5,317 nt of DNA from an uncultured Thermomicrobiales bacterium. Lineage in GTDB: Bacteria; Chloroflexota; Chloroflexia; Thermomicrobiales; UBA6265. Of this stretch, positions 1 through 5,052 are shown piece by piece. The stretch covers positions 1 through 5,317 of the forward strand of contig CADCWJ010000217.1 in NCBI GenBank assembly GCA_902806365.1, given 5' to 3'. Under the pieces are notes generated by a model. The model saw only the letters and a program-made list of their open reading frames with translations, had not been told where the DNA came from and made no database searches. How positions within the stretch are numbered: the stretch's first letter is position 1; each line of letters starts with the position of its first letter. The translations under genes were made by a program, and so were the position numbers.

Positions 1-277
1 GATGCTGCCGGTGGTGGCCGGGGAGGAGGAGACGCGCCGGCAGATCTTCCTCTACACGATCCTGCTGACGGCGGTCACGCTGCTGCTGGTGCCGTTCGGG
101 ATGAGCTGGCTCTACCTGGTCGGCGCGGTTTCCCTCGGTGGATACTTCCTGTGGATGGCCTGGCAACTGCTTCAGGACCCGAGCAAGGCCCTGGCCCGGA
201 AGACATTCTTCTATTCCCTGTGGTATCTCGCCGGGCTCTTTGCGGTCATGGTCTCGGATCGTTTGATTCTCGGCTGA
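1..277 (+). CDS. ctaB: Protoheme IX farnesyltransferase (heme O synthase), C-terminal part, 5' truncated by window edge
   Basis: This integral membrane enzyme transfers a farnesyl group to protoheme IX to make heme O, the precursor of the heme A used by cytochrome oxidases. The reading frame begins at base 2 and is open at the left edge, so the Met at base 2 is an internal residue. The visible 91 residues begin MLPVVAGEEETRRQI, which matches the conserved loop of the UbiA-type heme O synthases (P-V-x-x-G-x-x-x-T-R-x-Q-I). Three hydrophobic helices follow, at about residues 16-34, 36-55 and 70-88, ending in the family-typical D-R-L-I-L-G tail. The active-site Asp-rich motifs lie upstream, outside the window. 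The gene ends at TGA 275-277 and faces ugd; an inverted repeat begins on its last base. Neighbouring oxidase genes, if present, would be to the left. The ctaB/cyoE family call is firm; exact substrate use is inferred. Confidence 0.9.
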   Translation, partial: MLPVVAGEEETRRQIFLYTILLTAVTLLLVPFGMSWLYLVGAVSLGGYFLWMAWQLLQDPSKALARKTFFYSLWYLAGLFAVMVSDRLILG

Positions 278-325
278 TCGCTCTTCGAGGTGCCGGGCGC
301 GGTCGCTGGTACTCTGGAGAGCGAT
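277..325 (+). terminator. Inverted repeat at the ctaB stop codon, possible terminator
   Basis: ATCGCTCT (277-284) is perfectly complementary to AGAGCGAT (318-325). Inside it a second stem can form: GAG 287-289 with CTC 312-314, then T291, G292 (wobble), C293 and C294 with A311, T310, G309 and G308, with G290 bulged. The result is one long hairpin starting on the last base of the ctaB stop codon. No T-run follows, so it is not a textbook intrinsic terminator. It could be a T-tract-free terminator or a 3'-end stabilising structure. Confidence 0.4.
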
Positions 326-341
326 GTTCGGCGTCGCGCCA

Positions 342-378
342 CCGGGACGGCACCGACGCCATTAGCGGGCCGTCCCGG
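342..378. terminator. 10-bp perfect inverted repeat between convergent genes, probable bidirectional terminator
   Basis: CCGGGACGGC (342-351) is an exact reverse complement of GCCGTCCCGG (369-378), with a 17-nt loop. It lies in the 165-bp spacer between the convergent ctaB and ugd stops, where a terminator serving both strands is expected. The stem is almost all G/C. There is no T-tract on either side, so the terminator role is inferred from position and stem strength. Confidence 0.5.
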
Positions 379-442
379 CATATTGCCTCTACTTCCCGCT
401 CGTCGGCCTCGGCTCTGCGTCCTGTGATCAGGCGCTTCCGCT

Positions 443-1837
443 CTAATCGGCGGTGACTGGCTGAGCAAGGAAATCCGGTTCCATGTCCAGTACGGAAGTC
501 GATCGTGACAGTTGCGCCCCGAGCCCGATCCCGTAGTAGGTGAATCCTTCGCGGGTGGTCCGCTCCGGGTCGTAGATATTGCGGCCGTCGAAGATTACGC
601 GCTCCCGGAGCTCGGTCCGGAGCAATTCCCAATCCGGGCTCCTGAACTGCCGCCATTCCGTGCAGATCACCAGTGCGTCCGCGCCACGCGGCGCGTCGTC
701 GCGGATGCGGCACAGCTCCAGACCGGGACGGTCGCCATACAGCGACCGGGTGGACTCCATCGCCTCGGGATCGAACGCCTGCACCCGCGCGCCGGCGTCG
801 AGCAGGCCCTCGACGACGACCCGGCTCGGTGCATCCCGTATGTCATCGGTCTTCGGCTTAAAGGCGAGCCCCCAGACGGCGAACGTCTTGCCCTCTACGT
901 CATGGCCGAAGTGGTTGAGGATCTTGTCGAGCAGAACGCGCTTCTGGCGGCGGTTGACCGCCTCGACCGCGCCGACGAGCTGCGCCTCATACCCGTGCGC
1001 GGAGGCCGTGTTCTCGAGCGCCCGGATGTCCTTCGGAAAGCACGACCCACCGTACCCGATGCCGGCATAGATGAAGTCGTACCCGATCCGTGAATCCGAG
1101 CCGATCCCGAGACGGACATTCTCGATGTTCGCGCCGGTCCGTTCCGCAATGTTGGCGATCTCGTTCATGAACGAGATTTTCGTTGCGAGCATCGCGTTGG
1201 CGGCATACTTCGTTAGCTCCGCCGAGCGGATATCCATCACCATGAAGCGGTTGTGGTTTCGGTTGAATGGCTGGTAGAGCTGCCGCATCAGCTCGATGCT
1301 CTGCGGATTGTCGGCCCCAACGATGATCCGGTCTGGGCGCATAAAGTCGTCGATCGCGGCGCCTTCCTTGAGGAACTCGGGATTGCTGACGACGTCGAAC
1401 GGGATCCGAACCTCCCGGCGATCGAGCTCGCCCTGGATGATTGAGCGGACGAGATCCGCCGATCCGACCGGCACGGTTGACTTATTGACGATCAGCGTTG
1501 GCTTGCCAAGCATCGAGCCGATGGTGCGCGCGACCGTCTCGACATACTGCAGGTCCGATGAGCCGTCTTCGTTGGCCGGGGTGCCGACCGCGATGAAGAC
1601 GATCTTGCCGTGTTCGATGCCTTCGCCTGGATCGGTCGTGAAGAACAACCGGTTCGCCGCCGTGTTCTGCTCGACCAGCTCGGCAAGGCCCGGCTCGAAG
1701 ATCGGGATCTCTCCGCGCCGTAACGCCTCCACCTTCTGGACGTCGATATCCACACAGCAGACGTGGTTGCCGCTTTCGGCGAAGCAAGCCCCGGTGACCA
1801 GTCCAACGTATCCAGTGCCGAAGATCGTGACGCGCAT
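443..1837 (-). CDS. ugd: UDP-glucose 6-dehydrogenase
   Basis: This cytosolic enzyme oxidises UDP-glucose to UDP-glucuronate with two NAD+, feeding capsule, exopolysaccharide or glycolipid sugars. The 464-residue protein is slightly longer than the usual 430-450, through a tail of about 20 residues. The N-terminal Rossmann domain shows GTGYVG (residues 7-12) and the ribose-binding acidic residue D30. Further family motifs are VGTP (84-87), KSTVPVG (119-125), SNPEFLKEG (151-159) and the central helix with K210 in LTKYAANA. The catalytic Cys266 sits in GGSCFPKD (263-270), and the C-terminal NAD/UDP-binding domain has GLAFKPKTDDIRD (323-335). All catalytic residues are present, so it should be active. 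The ATG at 1837 is preferred because GGGAGAGGGG (minus strand, 1845-1854) lies 7 nt upstream and the protein starts directly at the dinucleotide fold. The closely related UDP-mannose/GDP-mannose dehydrogenases are less likely given this motif set. No glycosyltransferase lies beside it, so its polysaccharide product cannot be named. Confidence 0.94.
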   Translation of the reverse strand: MRVTIFGTGYVGLVTGACFAESGNHVCCVDIDVQKVEALRRGEIPIFEPGLAELVEQNTAANRLFFTTDPGEGIEHGKIVFIAVGTPANEDGSSDLQYVETVARTIGSMLGKPTLIVNKSTVPVGSADLVRSIIQGELDRREVRIPFDVVSNPEFLKEGAAIDDFMRPDRIIVGADNPQSIELMRQLYQPFNRNHNRFMVMDIRSAELTKYAANAMLATKISFMNEIANIAERTGANIENVRLGIGSDSRIGYDFIYAGIGYGGSCFPKDIRALENTASAHGYEAQLVGAVEAVNRRQKRVLLDKILNHFGHDVEGKTFAVWGLAFKPKTDDIRDAPSRVVVEGLLDAGARVQAFDPEAMESTRSLYGDRPGLELCRIRDDAPRGADALVICTEWRQFRSPDWELLRTELRERVIFDGRNIYDPERTTREGFTYYGIGLGAQLSRSTSVLDMEPDFLAQPVTAD

Positions 1838-1844
1838 CGTTCAG

Positions 1845-1854
1845 CCCCTCTCCC
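1845..1854 (-). promoter_or_regulatory. Ribosome binding site of ugd
   Basis: On the minus strand this reads GGGAGAGGGG, a strong purine-rich Shine-Dalgarno sequence 7 nt before the ATG at 1837. It fixes the ugd start. Confidence 0.7.
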
Positions 1855-1981
1855 ATGACAGTGCCGGCCGGCCAAGTTCCGGTTAGATCGATCTGGATAG
1901 AAACCCGGTCGTGCGCTGACCAGCTGTGGCCAGGGCACGCGCACGAGGAGCAAGTGTACGACGGCGACGACGATCAGGCGG
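1855..1981 (-). promoter_or_regulatory. Intergenic region upstream of ugd; weak promoter candidate only
   Basis: No gene is visible in the 144 bp separating the FAH-family stop (1982) and the ugd start (1837). On the minus strand TGGTCA (1917-1922) and TATCCA (1894-1899) are 17 bp apart, a correct spacing for -35/-10 but with only 4/6 and 3/6 matches to consensus. A 10-bp palindrome AGATCGATCT (1885-1894) overlaps the edge of the putative -10 and could be an operator or chance. No hairpin with a T-run separates the two genes, so readthrough from the FAH-family gene into ugd is also possible. Confidence 0.2.
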
Positions 1982-2755
1982 TCAGGCGCGGTTCACGACG
2001 GGGTTGCTGAGCACCCCGACCCCGCCGACCTCGACCTCGATCGTGTCGCCCGCCTTCATCCCGCCCACCCCGTGCGGTGTGCCGGTCATGATGATGTCGC
2101 CCGGGTTGAGGGTCATCACGTCGCTCAGGAACGCGATCAGGAACGGCACGTTGAAGATGAGGCCATCCGTGTTGTCGTCTTGCCGGGGCTCACCGTTGAG
2201 CCGCGACCGGACCGTCGCGTTGCCCGGGTCGAGATCGGTCTCGATGACCGGTCCGAGCGGAAGATACGTGTCGTACCCTTTGCCCCGGATCCACTGGATG
2301 CCCGCCATCTGCTGCACCCGGTCGGAAACGTCATTGCCAGCGGTGTAGCCAAGCACGTAGTCGAGCGCCTCGGCTTCGGCAACGCGCTTCGCCCGCTTAC
2401 CGATCACGACCACCAGCTCGGCCTCGTAGTGGGTGTCGTTCTCCGGGTAGGCAAGCTCGATCGCCGTGCCGGGACCAATGATCGCCGATTGCGGTTTCAT
2501 GAACACGACCGGCTCGGTCGGCACCTCCCGCGAGGCGTCCAGCTCCTTGACGTGCTTGAGATAGTTCATCCCGATCGCGATCACCTTGCCCGGATCGAGC
2601 GGCGCGAGCACCGTGAGCCCATCCAGCTCGCCGACCACGTCACCCTTGGCGAGGCCCTCGAAAAGGTCGCCGCTTGCCGCGTACACCGTCGTCCCTTCGA
2701 CGATCCCGTAGGTTGGCTGATTCGACGACGCATCGAGAAAACGGACGATCTTCAT
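1982..2755 (-). CDS. Fumarylacetoacetate hydrolase (FAH) family protein
   Basis: This cytosolic metal-dependent enzyme has the FAH fold. Members cleave C-C bonds of acylpyruvates (fumarylpyruvate, acetylpyruvate), decarboxylate oxaloacetate, or isomerise 2-hydroxyhepta-2,4-diene-1,7-dioate in aromatic catabolism. The 257 residues fit the single-domain bacterial size. A short N-terminal domain (about 1-50) precedes the core, which shows IGMNYLKHVKEL (61-72) and FMKPQSAIIGPG (85-96). The metal ligands E111 and E113 lie in HYEAEL and D142 in NDVSDR. Also seen are the substrate-loop GKGYDTYLPLGP (158-169) and the closing GDIIMTGTPHGVG (219-231), followed by GDTIEVEVGGVGVLSNPV. All three metal ligands are present. 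The frame is open upstream to 3061, but the ATG at 2755 is chosen: AAGGAG lies 10 nt before it, the protein then begins MKIVRF as in relatives, and the longer form would overlap the divergent kinase-like gene. The substrate cannot be read from sequence, and no aromatic-degradation genes are adjacent. Confidence 0.9.
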   Translation of the reverse strand: MKIVRFLDASSNQPTYGIVEGTTVYAASGDLFEGLAKGDVVGELDGLTVLAPLDPGKVIAIGMNYLKHVKELDASREVPTEPVVFMKPQSAIIGPGTAIELAYPENDTHYEAELVVVIGKRAKRVAEAEALDYVLGYTAGNDVSDRVQQMAGIQWIRGKGYDTYLPLGPVIETDLDPGNATVRSRLNGEPRQDDNTDGLIFNVPFLIAFLSDVMTLNPGDIIMTGTPHGVGGMKAGDTIEVEVGGVGVLSNPVVNRA

Positions 2756-2765
2756 CGAGGCTGGG

Positions 2766-2771
2766 CTCCTT
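2766..2771 (-). promoter_or_regulatory. Ribosome binding site of the FAH-family gene
   Basis: On the minus strand this is AAGGAG, a near-consensus Shine-Dalgarno 10 nt before the ATG at 2755. It decides the start against the frame that stays open for another 102 codons upstream. Confidence 0.7.
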
Positions 2772-2812
2772 GATTCGGGGTGGTTGCCGTCGCCGGTCCG
2801 GAGGCTGCGCCG

Positions 2813-2818
2813 ATTGTA
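2813..2818 (-). promoter_or_regulatory. Candidate -10 element for the FAH-family gene
   Basis: The minus strand reads TACAAT (5/6 match to TATAAT) in an otherwise G/C-rich divergent intergenic region. It would place the transcript start near 2806, about 50 nt before the ATG. No good -35 hexamer is visible 16-18 bp upstream. Confidence 0.35.
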
Positions 2819-2884
2819 CCCGTGTGTTCCCGATCCCGCGACTGCCTCCCCCGCCGTGCGCCTGCTGGACCGCTCCGAACGGGG

Positions 2885-2890
2885 TAGAAT
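2885..2890 (+). promoter_or_regulatory. Candidate -10 element for the kinase-like gene
   Basis: TAGAAT matches TATAAT at 5/6 positions and lies 46 bp before the ATG at 2937, predicting a start of transcription near 2897. There is no convincing -35. With the minus-strand TACAAT at 2813-2818 it makes a divergent promoter pair about 70 bp apart. Confidence 0.35.
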
Positions 2891-2936
2891 CGCGGAAGCG
2901 TGATCGACCGGCCGTCCGACTCGTTCTTTCCCACGG

Positions 2937-3716
2937 ATGCTCATGCCAGACTTGCACCTTCGCCTCCAGAATGAGGAAACCGGCGAGCCCGTTCCCCAAC
3001 CGGTGCTAGCGGAAGACGAGGCGTTGGAGCTCTTGCAGAACGCCGAGATCACCGCCGCCAAGGTCGTGCCGTGGGGATCGAACTACACCTTCGCGGTGGC
3101 ACTCGAGACCGGTGACCAGCGCGATCATCTCGGCATCTACAAGCCAAGGGCTGGGGAGAACCCCCTTTGGGATTTTCCGCACGGAACGCTCTACCTCCGC
3201 GAGCACGCTTCCTACCTTCTCAGCAAACGCCTCGGCTGGGACATCGTGCCCCCGACGGTGATTCGCGAGGGCCCGCACGGCATCGGCTCCCTTCAACTCT
3301 ACGTCGAGCCCAAACAGGATCGCGGTGACGATCACGAGCTGTGGGGGCGGCGCACCCTTCCGATCGAGCGGATGGTCCTGTTCGACCATATCTCCAACAA
3401 CGCCGACCGCAAGATCGGTCATTGCCTGCTGGACGTGAACGGCAAGGTGTGGGGAATCGACCACGGGCTGACGTTCAACAAGGATCCCAAGCTCAAGACA
3501 GTGCTCCACCAGTTCTCCGGGCTTCCCATCTCCGGGGCGTTGATGGAGGATGTGACTCGTCTCCATGCCGAGCGCAAGGCGATTCGCGCGGATCTCAAGA
3601 ATCATCTCAGCTCGATCGAGCTCGATATGGTCGTGGTTCGCCTCGGCCGGTTGCTCCAGGGCGCATGTCACCCGGAGCTCGATCCGCGCTACAACGTGCC
3701 TTACGGGTGGTGGTAG
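2937..3716 (+). CDS. SCO1664-family (TIGR03843-type) PI3/4-kinase-like protein of unknown substrate
   Basis: This 259-residue soluble protein belongs to an uncharacterised family distantly related to phosphatidylinositol 3-/4-kinases and HipA-like kinases. Visible kinase-like landmarks are a glycine-containing nucleotide loop WGSNYTF (46-52), a presumed ATP-binding lysine K69 in IYKPRAGENPLWDFP, and a helix-C-type glutamate E89 in YLREHASYLL. Next come LGWDIVPPTV (99-108), the catalytic-loop-like FDHISNNADRKIGH (149-162, likely catalytic D157), and the metal-binding aspartate D175 in WGIDHGLTF. All expected catalytic positions are occupied, so it is probably an active phosphotransferase; this is inference. 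In actinobacteria relatives often lie near mycothiol-related genes; here it is divergent from the FAH-family gene and 68 bp upstream of a proline racemase family gene. Two ATGs two codons apart (2937, 2943) are both possible and neither has a clear Shine-Dalgarno; a stop at 2901 with no other start codon after it rules out longer forms. No signal peptide or membrane helix is seen. Confidence 0.85.
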   Translation: MLMPDLHLRLQNEETGEPVPQPVLAEDEALELLQNAEITAAKVVPWGSNYTFAVALETGDQRDHLGIYKPRAGENPLWDFPHGTLYLREHASYLLSKRLGWDIVPPTVIREGPHGIGSLQLYVEPKQDRGDDHELWGRRTLPIERMVLFDHISNNADRKIGHCLLDVNGKVWGIDHGLTFNKDPKLKTVLHQFSGLPISGALMEDVTRLHAERKAIRADLKNHLSSIELDMVVVRLGRLLQGACHPELDPRYNVPYGWW

Positions 3717-3784
3717 CCGGGCCGGCGCCGAGTGAACCGGGACCGGGTACGGCGATGCGATCACGCCTCGCTGGGGATTAGGCG

Positions 3785-4789
3785 ATGCACCTGAACCGGA
3801 TCTTTTCGACGATCGACGCCCACGCCGCGGGGCAGCCGCTTCGGATTGTCACGCATGGTATCCCGCCACTACCGGGTGCCACCCTGCGTGACCGCCGGGA
3901 CCAGATGCGCGCCCACCACGATCACATTCGCCGCCTGCTGCTCCACGAACCGCGCGGCCACGCCGACATGTATGGCGCGGTTCTAACCCGCCCCTCGCTC
4001 ACCAACGCCGATTACGGCGTCATCTTCATGACGAACGGTGGATACAGCACGATGTGCGGGCATGGGATCATCGCCCTAACCACTGCATTGATCGAGACCG
4101 GTGCATTCCCCGACCAGGGGCCGGAGACGCGCATCACCTACGAGACGCCGGCCGGGGTCATCCAGGCGCGTGCCTCCGTGGACCACGGGCGCGTGCGTGC
4201 CGTGAGATTTCGCAACGTCCCCGCCTTCCGGCAGGTCAGGGCTCTTGAGATCGTCGCTGGCGAGAAGCAGGTCACGGTGGACGTGGCCTTTGGCGGCGCC
4301 TGGTACGCGATCGTCCCCGGCGAGGCGCTCGGGCTCTCGCTGGGGGACGCTCGTTCGCTGGAATTGATCGATGCCGGCATGGCCGTCAAGCACGCGGTCA
4401 GCAACGCGCTCGATGTCGTGCACCCGCTGGATGCCGAGCTGGCCGGGATGTATGGGACGATCATCACGGGACCGCCGGTGTCTCCCGATTCGTCGCTGCG
4501 CAATGTCACCGTCTATGCCGACGGGGCGATCGACCGCTCTCCCTGCGGGACCGGCACATCCGCCCTTATGGCCTGCCGGGCCGCCGATGGCCAGCTCGCG
4601 GTAGGCGATACCTTTGTCAACGAAAGCATTATCGACAGCGTGTTCACCGGGAGGATCGTGATGGATGCGCCGGTCGGCGAGTTCCCCGGCGTCGTCACCG
4701 AGATCGCGGGCAGCGGCGCGGTGACGGGGCTACACCAGTTCGTCGTCGACCCTGGAGACGCCATCGGTGAAGGATTCCTTGTCCGCTGA
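3785..4789 (+). CDS. Proline racemase family protein (proline or hydroxyproline racemase/epimerase)
   Basis: This PLP-independent cytosolic enzyme inverts, or in some relatives dehydrates, proline or hydroxyproline using two active-site residues on opposite faces of the substrate. The 334-residue length is normal. Family signatures are the N-terminal IDAHAAGQPLRIV (10-22), EPRGHADMYGAV (55-66), the first catalytic cysteine C91 in TMCGHGIIA, and the second, C254, in DRSPCGTGTSA (250-260). Trans-3-hydroxy-L-proline dehydratases carry Thr at the second site, so the Cys/Cys pair favours a racemase or epimerase. The EPRGHxDMYGA segment resembles proline racemases and 3-hydroxyproline dehydratases more than 4-hydroxyproline epimerases. 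The start is fixed by an in-frame TAG at 3779-3781, four bases before the ATG; only a weak GGGG (3773-3776) serves as Shine-Dalgarno. It follows the kinase-like gene by 68 bp on the same strand with no evident terminator, so the two may be co-transcribed. No transporter or proline-catabolic partner is in view. Confidence 0.9.
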   Translation: MHLNRIFSTIDAHAAGQPLRIVTHGIPPLPGATLRDRRDQMRAHHDHIRRLLLHEPRGHADMYGAVLTRPSLTNADYGVIFMTNGGYSTMCGHGIIALTTALIETGAFPDQGPETRITYETPAGVIQARASVDHGRVRAVRFRNVPAFRQVRALEIVAGEKQVTVDVAFGGAWYAIVPGEALGLSLGDARSLELIDAGMAVKHAVSNALDVVHPLDAELAGMYGTIITGPPVSPDSSLRNVTVYADGAIDRSPCGTGTSALMACRAADGQLAVGDTFVNESIIDSVFTGRIVMDAPVGEFPGVVTEIAGSGAVTGLHQFVVDPGDAIGEGFLVR

Positions 4790-5010
4790 TGTCCCCTCTA
4801 CCTTCATCACGGAACAGATATCGCAATTGACCGGTGAGGTCACGTCTTCCGGCCCAACTGGAAAGCCGCCTCAGGGCAATGGTGCCGTCCAACCCCGCAA
4901 GCCTGGTGGCGCCGGGTCACGGGCAATCTGGTCGTGACATGTCCGCCCGAAGCGAGTACGCTTCGGCCATAACGACAGAACCAGTCCATGCCATAGTCGG
5001 CGGCCCCACA
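4790..5010. other. Gene-free stretch with a series of small hairpins
   Basis: I see no convincing gene here on either strand. The stretch holds four possible stem-loops in a row. TTCCGG 4847-4852 pairs with CTGGAA 4858-4863 (one G-T wobble). GGTGCC 4881-4886 pairs with GGCGCC 4908-4913 (one wobble). GTCACG 4916-4921 pairs with CGTGAC 4933-4938 and can be extended by CGG 4913-4915 with CCG 4943-4945 around a 4-nt bulge, which would compete with the preceding stem. CCGAAGCG 4947-4954 pairs with CGCTTCGG 4959-4966. None is followed by a T-run. It could be the 3' end of the racemase transcript, or a structured untranslated RNA; I do not recognise a known riboswitch, SRP RNA, RNase P RNA, tmRNA or tRNA. 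Confidence 0.4.
4947..4966. terminator. Perfect 8-bp hairpin with AGTA tetraloop
   Basis: CCGAAGCG (4947-4954) and CGCTTCGG (4959-4966) are exact reverse complements around a 4-nt loop, the tightest hairpin in the gene-free stretch after the racemase gene. No T-tract follows on either strand. A terminator role for the upstream unit is plausible but not shown. Confidence 0.35.
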
Positions 5011-5020
5011 TTGAAGATTG

Positions 5021-5029
5021 TGATATTAT
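5021..5029 (+). promoter_or_regulatory. Extended -10 promoter upstream of the atpI-like gene
   Basis: TGATATTAT matches the extended -10 consensus TGnTATAAT at all but one position and sits in a sharply AT-rich patch (about 5011-5041) unlike the surrounding G/C-rich sequence. There is no -35 hexamer 17 bp upstream, as is usual for extended -10 promoters. It predicts a transcript start near 5036 and a short leader of about 17 nt carrying GGGGG (5044-5048) before the GTG at 5053. Confidence 0.5.
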
Positions 5030-5052
5030 TCGCAAACGAAACAGGGGGCGAC

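Noticed and set aside
512..1093. 193-codon open frame on the + strand
   Set aside because: It is the antisense shadow of ugd, whose motifs are unmistakable; the translation has no recognisable domain and is biased to R, P and D as expected for a G/C-rich shadow.
2072..2773. 233-codon open frame on the + strand
   Set aside because: Antisense to the FAH-family gene and it would cover that gene's ribosome binding site; no domain is seen.
2900..2974. 24-codon GTG-initiated frame overlapping the kinase-like gene start, as a possible leader peptide
   Set aside because: The only purine-rich stretch (GGAAG) ends one base from the GTG, too close to serve, and nothing else supports translation.
2756..3061. 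102-residue N-terminal extension of the FAH-family frame
   Set aside because: It overlaps the divergent kinase-like gene, has low-complexity Ser/Arg-rich sequence unlike the family, and the AAGGAG site points to the ATG at 2755.
3006..3764. 252-codon open frame on the - strand
   Set aside because: Antisense to the kinase-like gene, which has recognisable motifs; the shadow has none.
4827..4832. TTGACC as a -35 element
   Set aside because: No -10-like hexamer occurs 16-18 bp downstream, where the sequence is G/C-rich.
4695..4892. 65-codon minus-strand frame after the racemase gene
   Set aside because: It needs a TTG start, has no recognisable domain, and its second half is antisense to the racemase gene.
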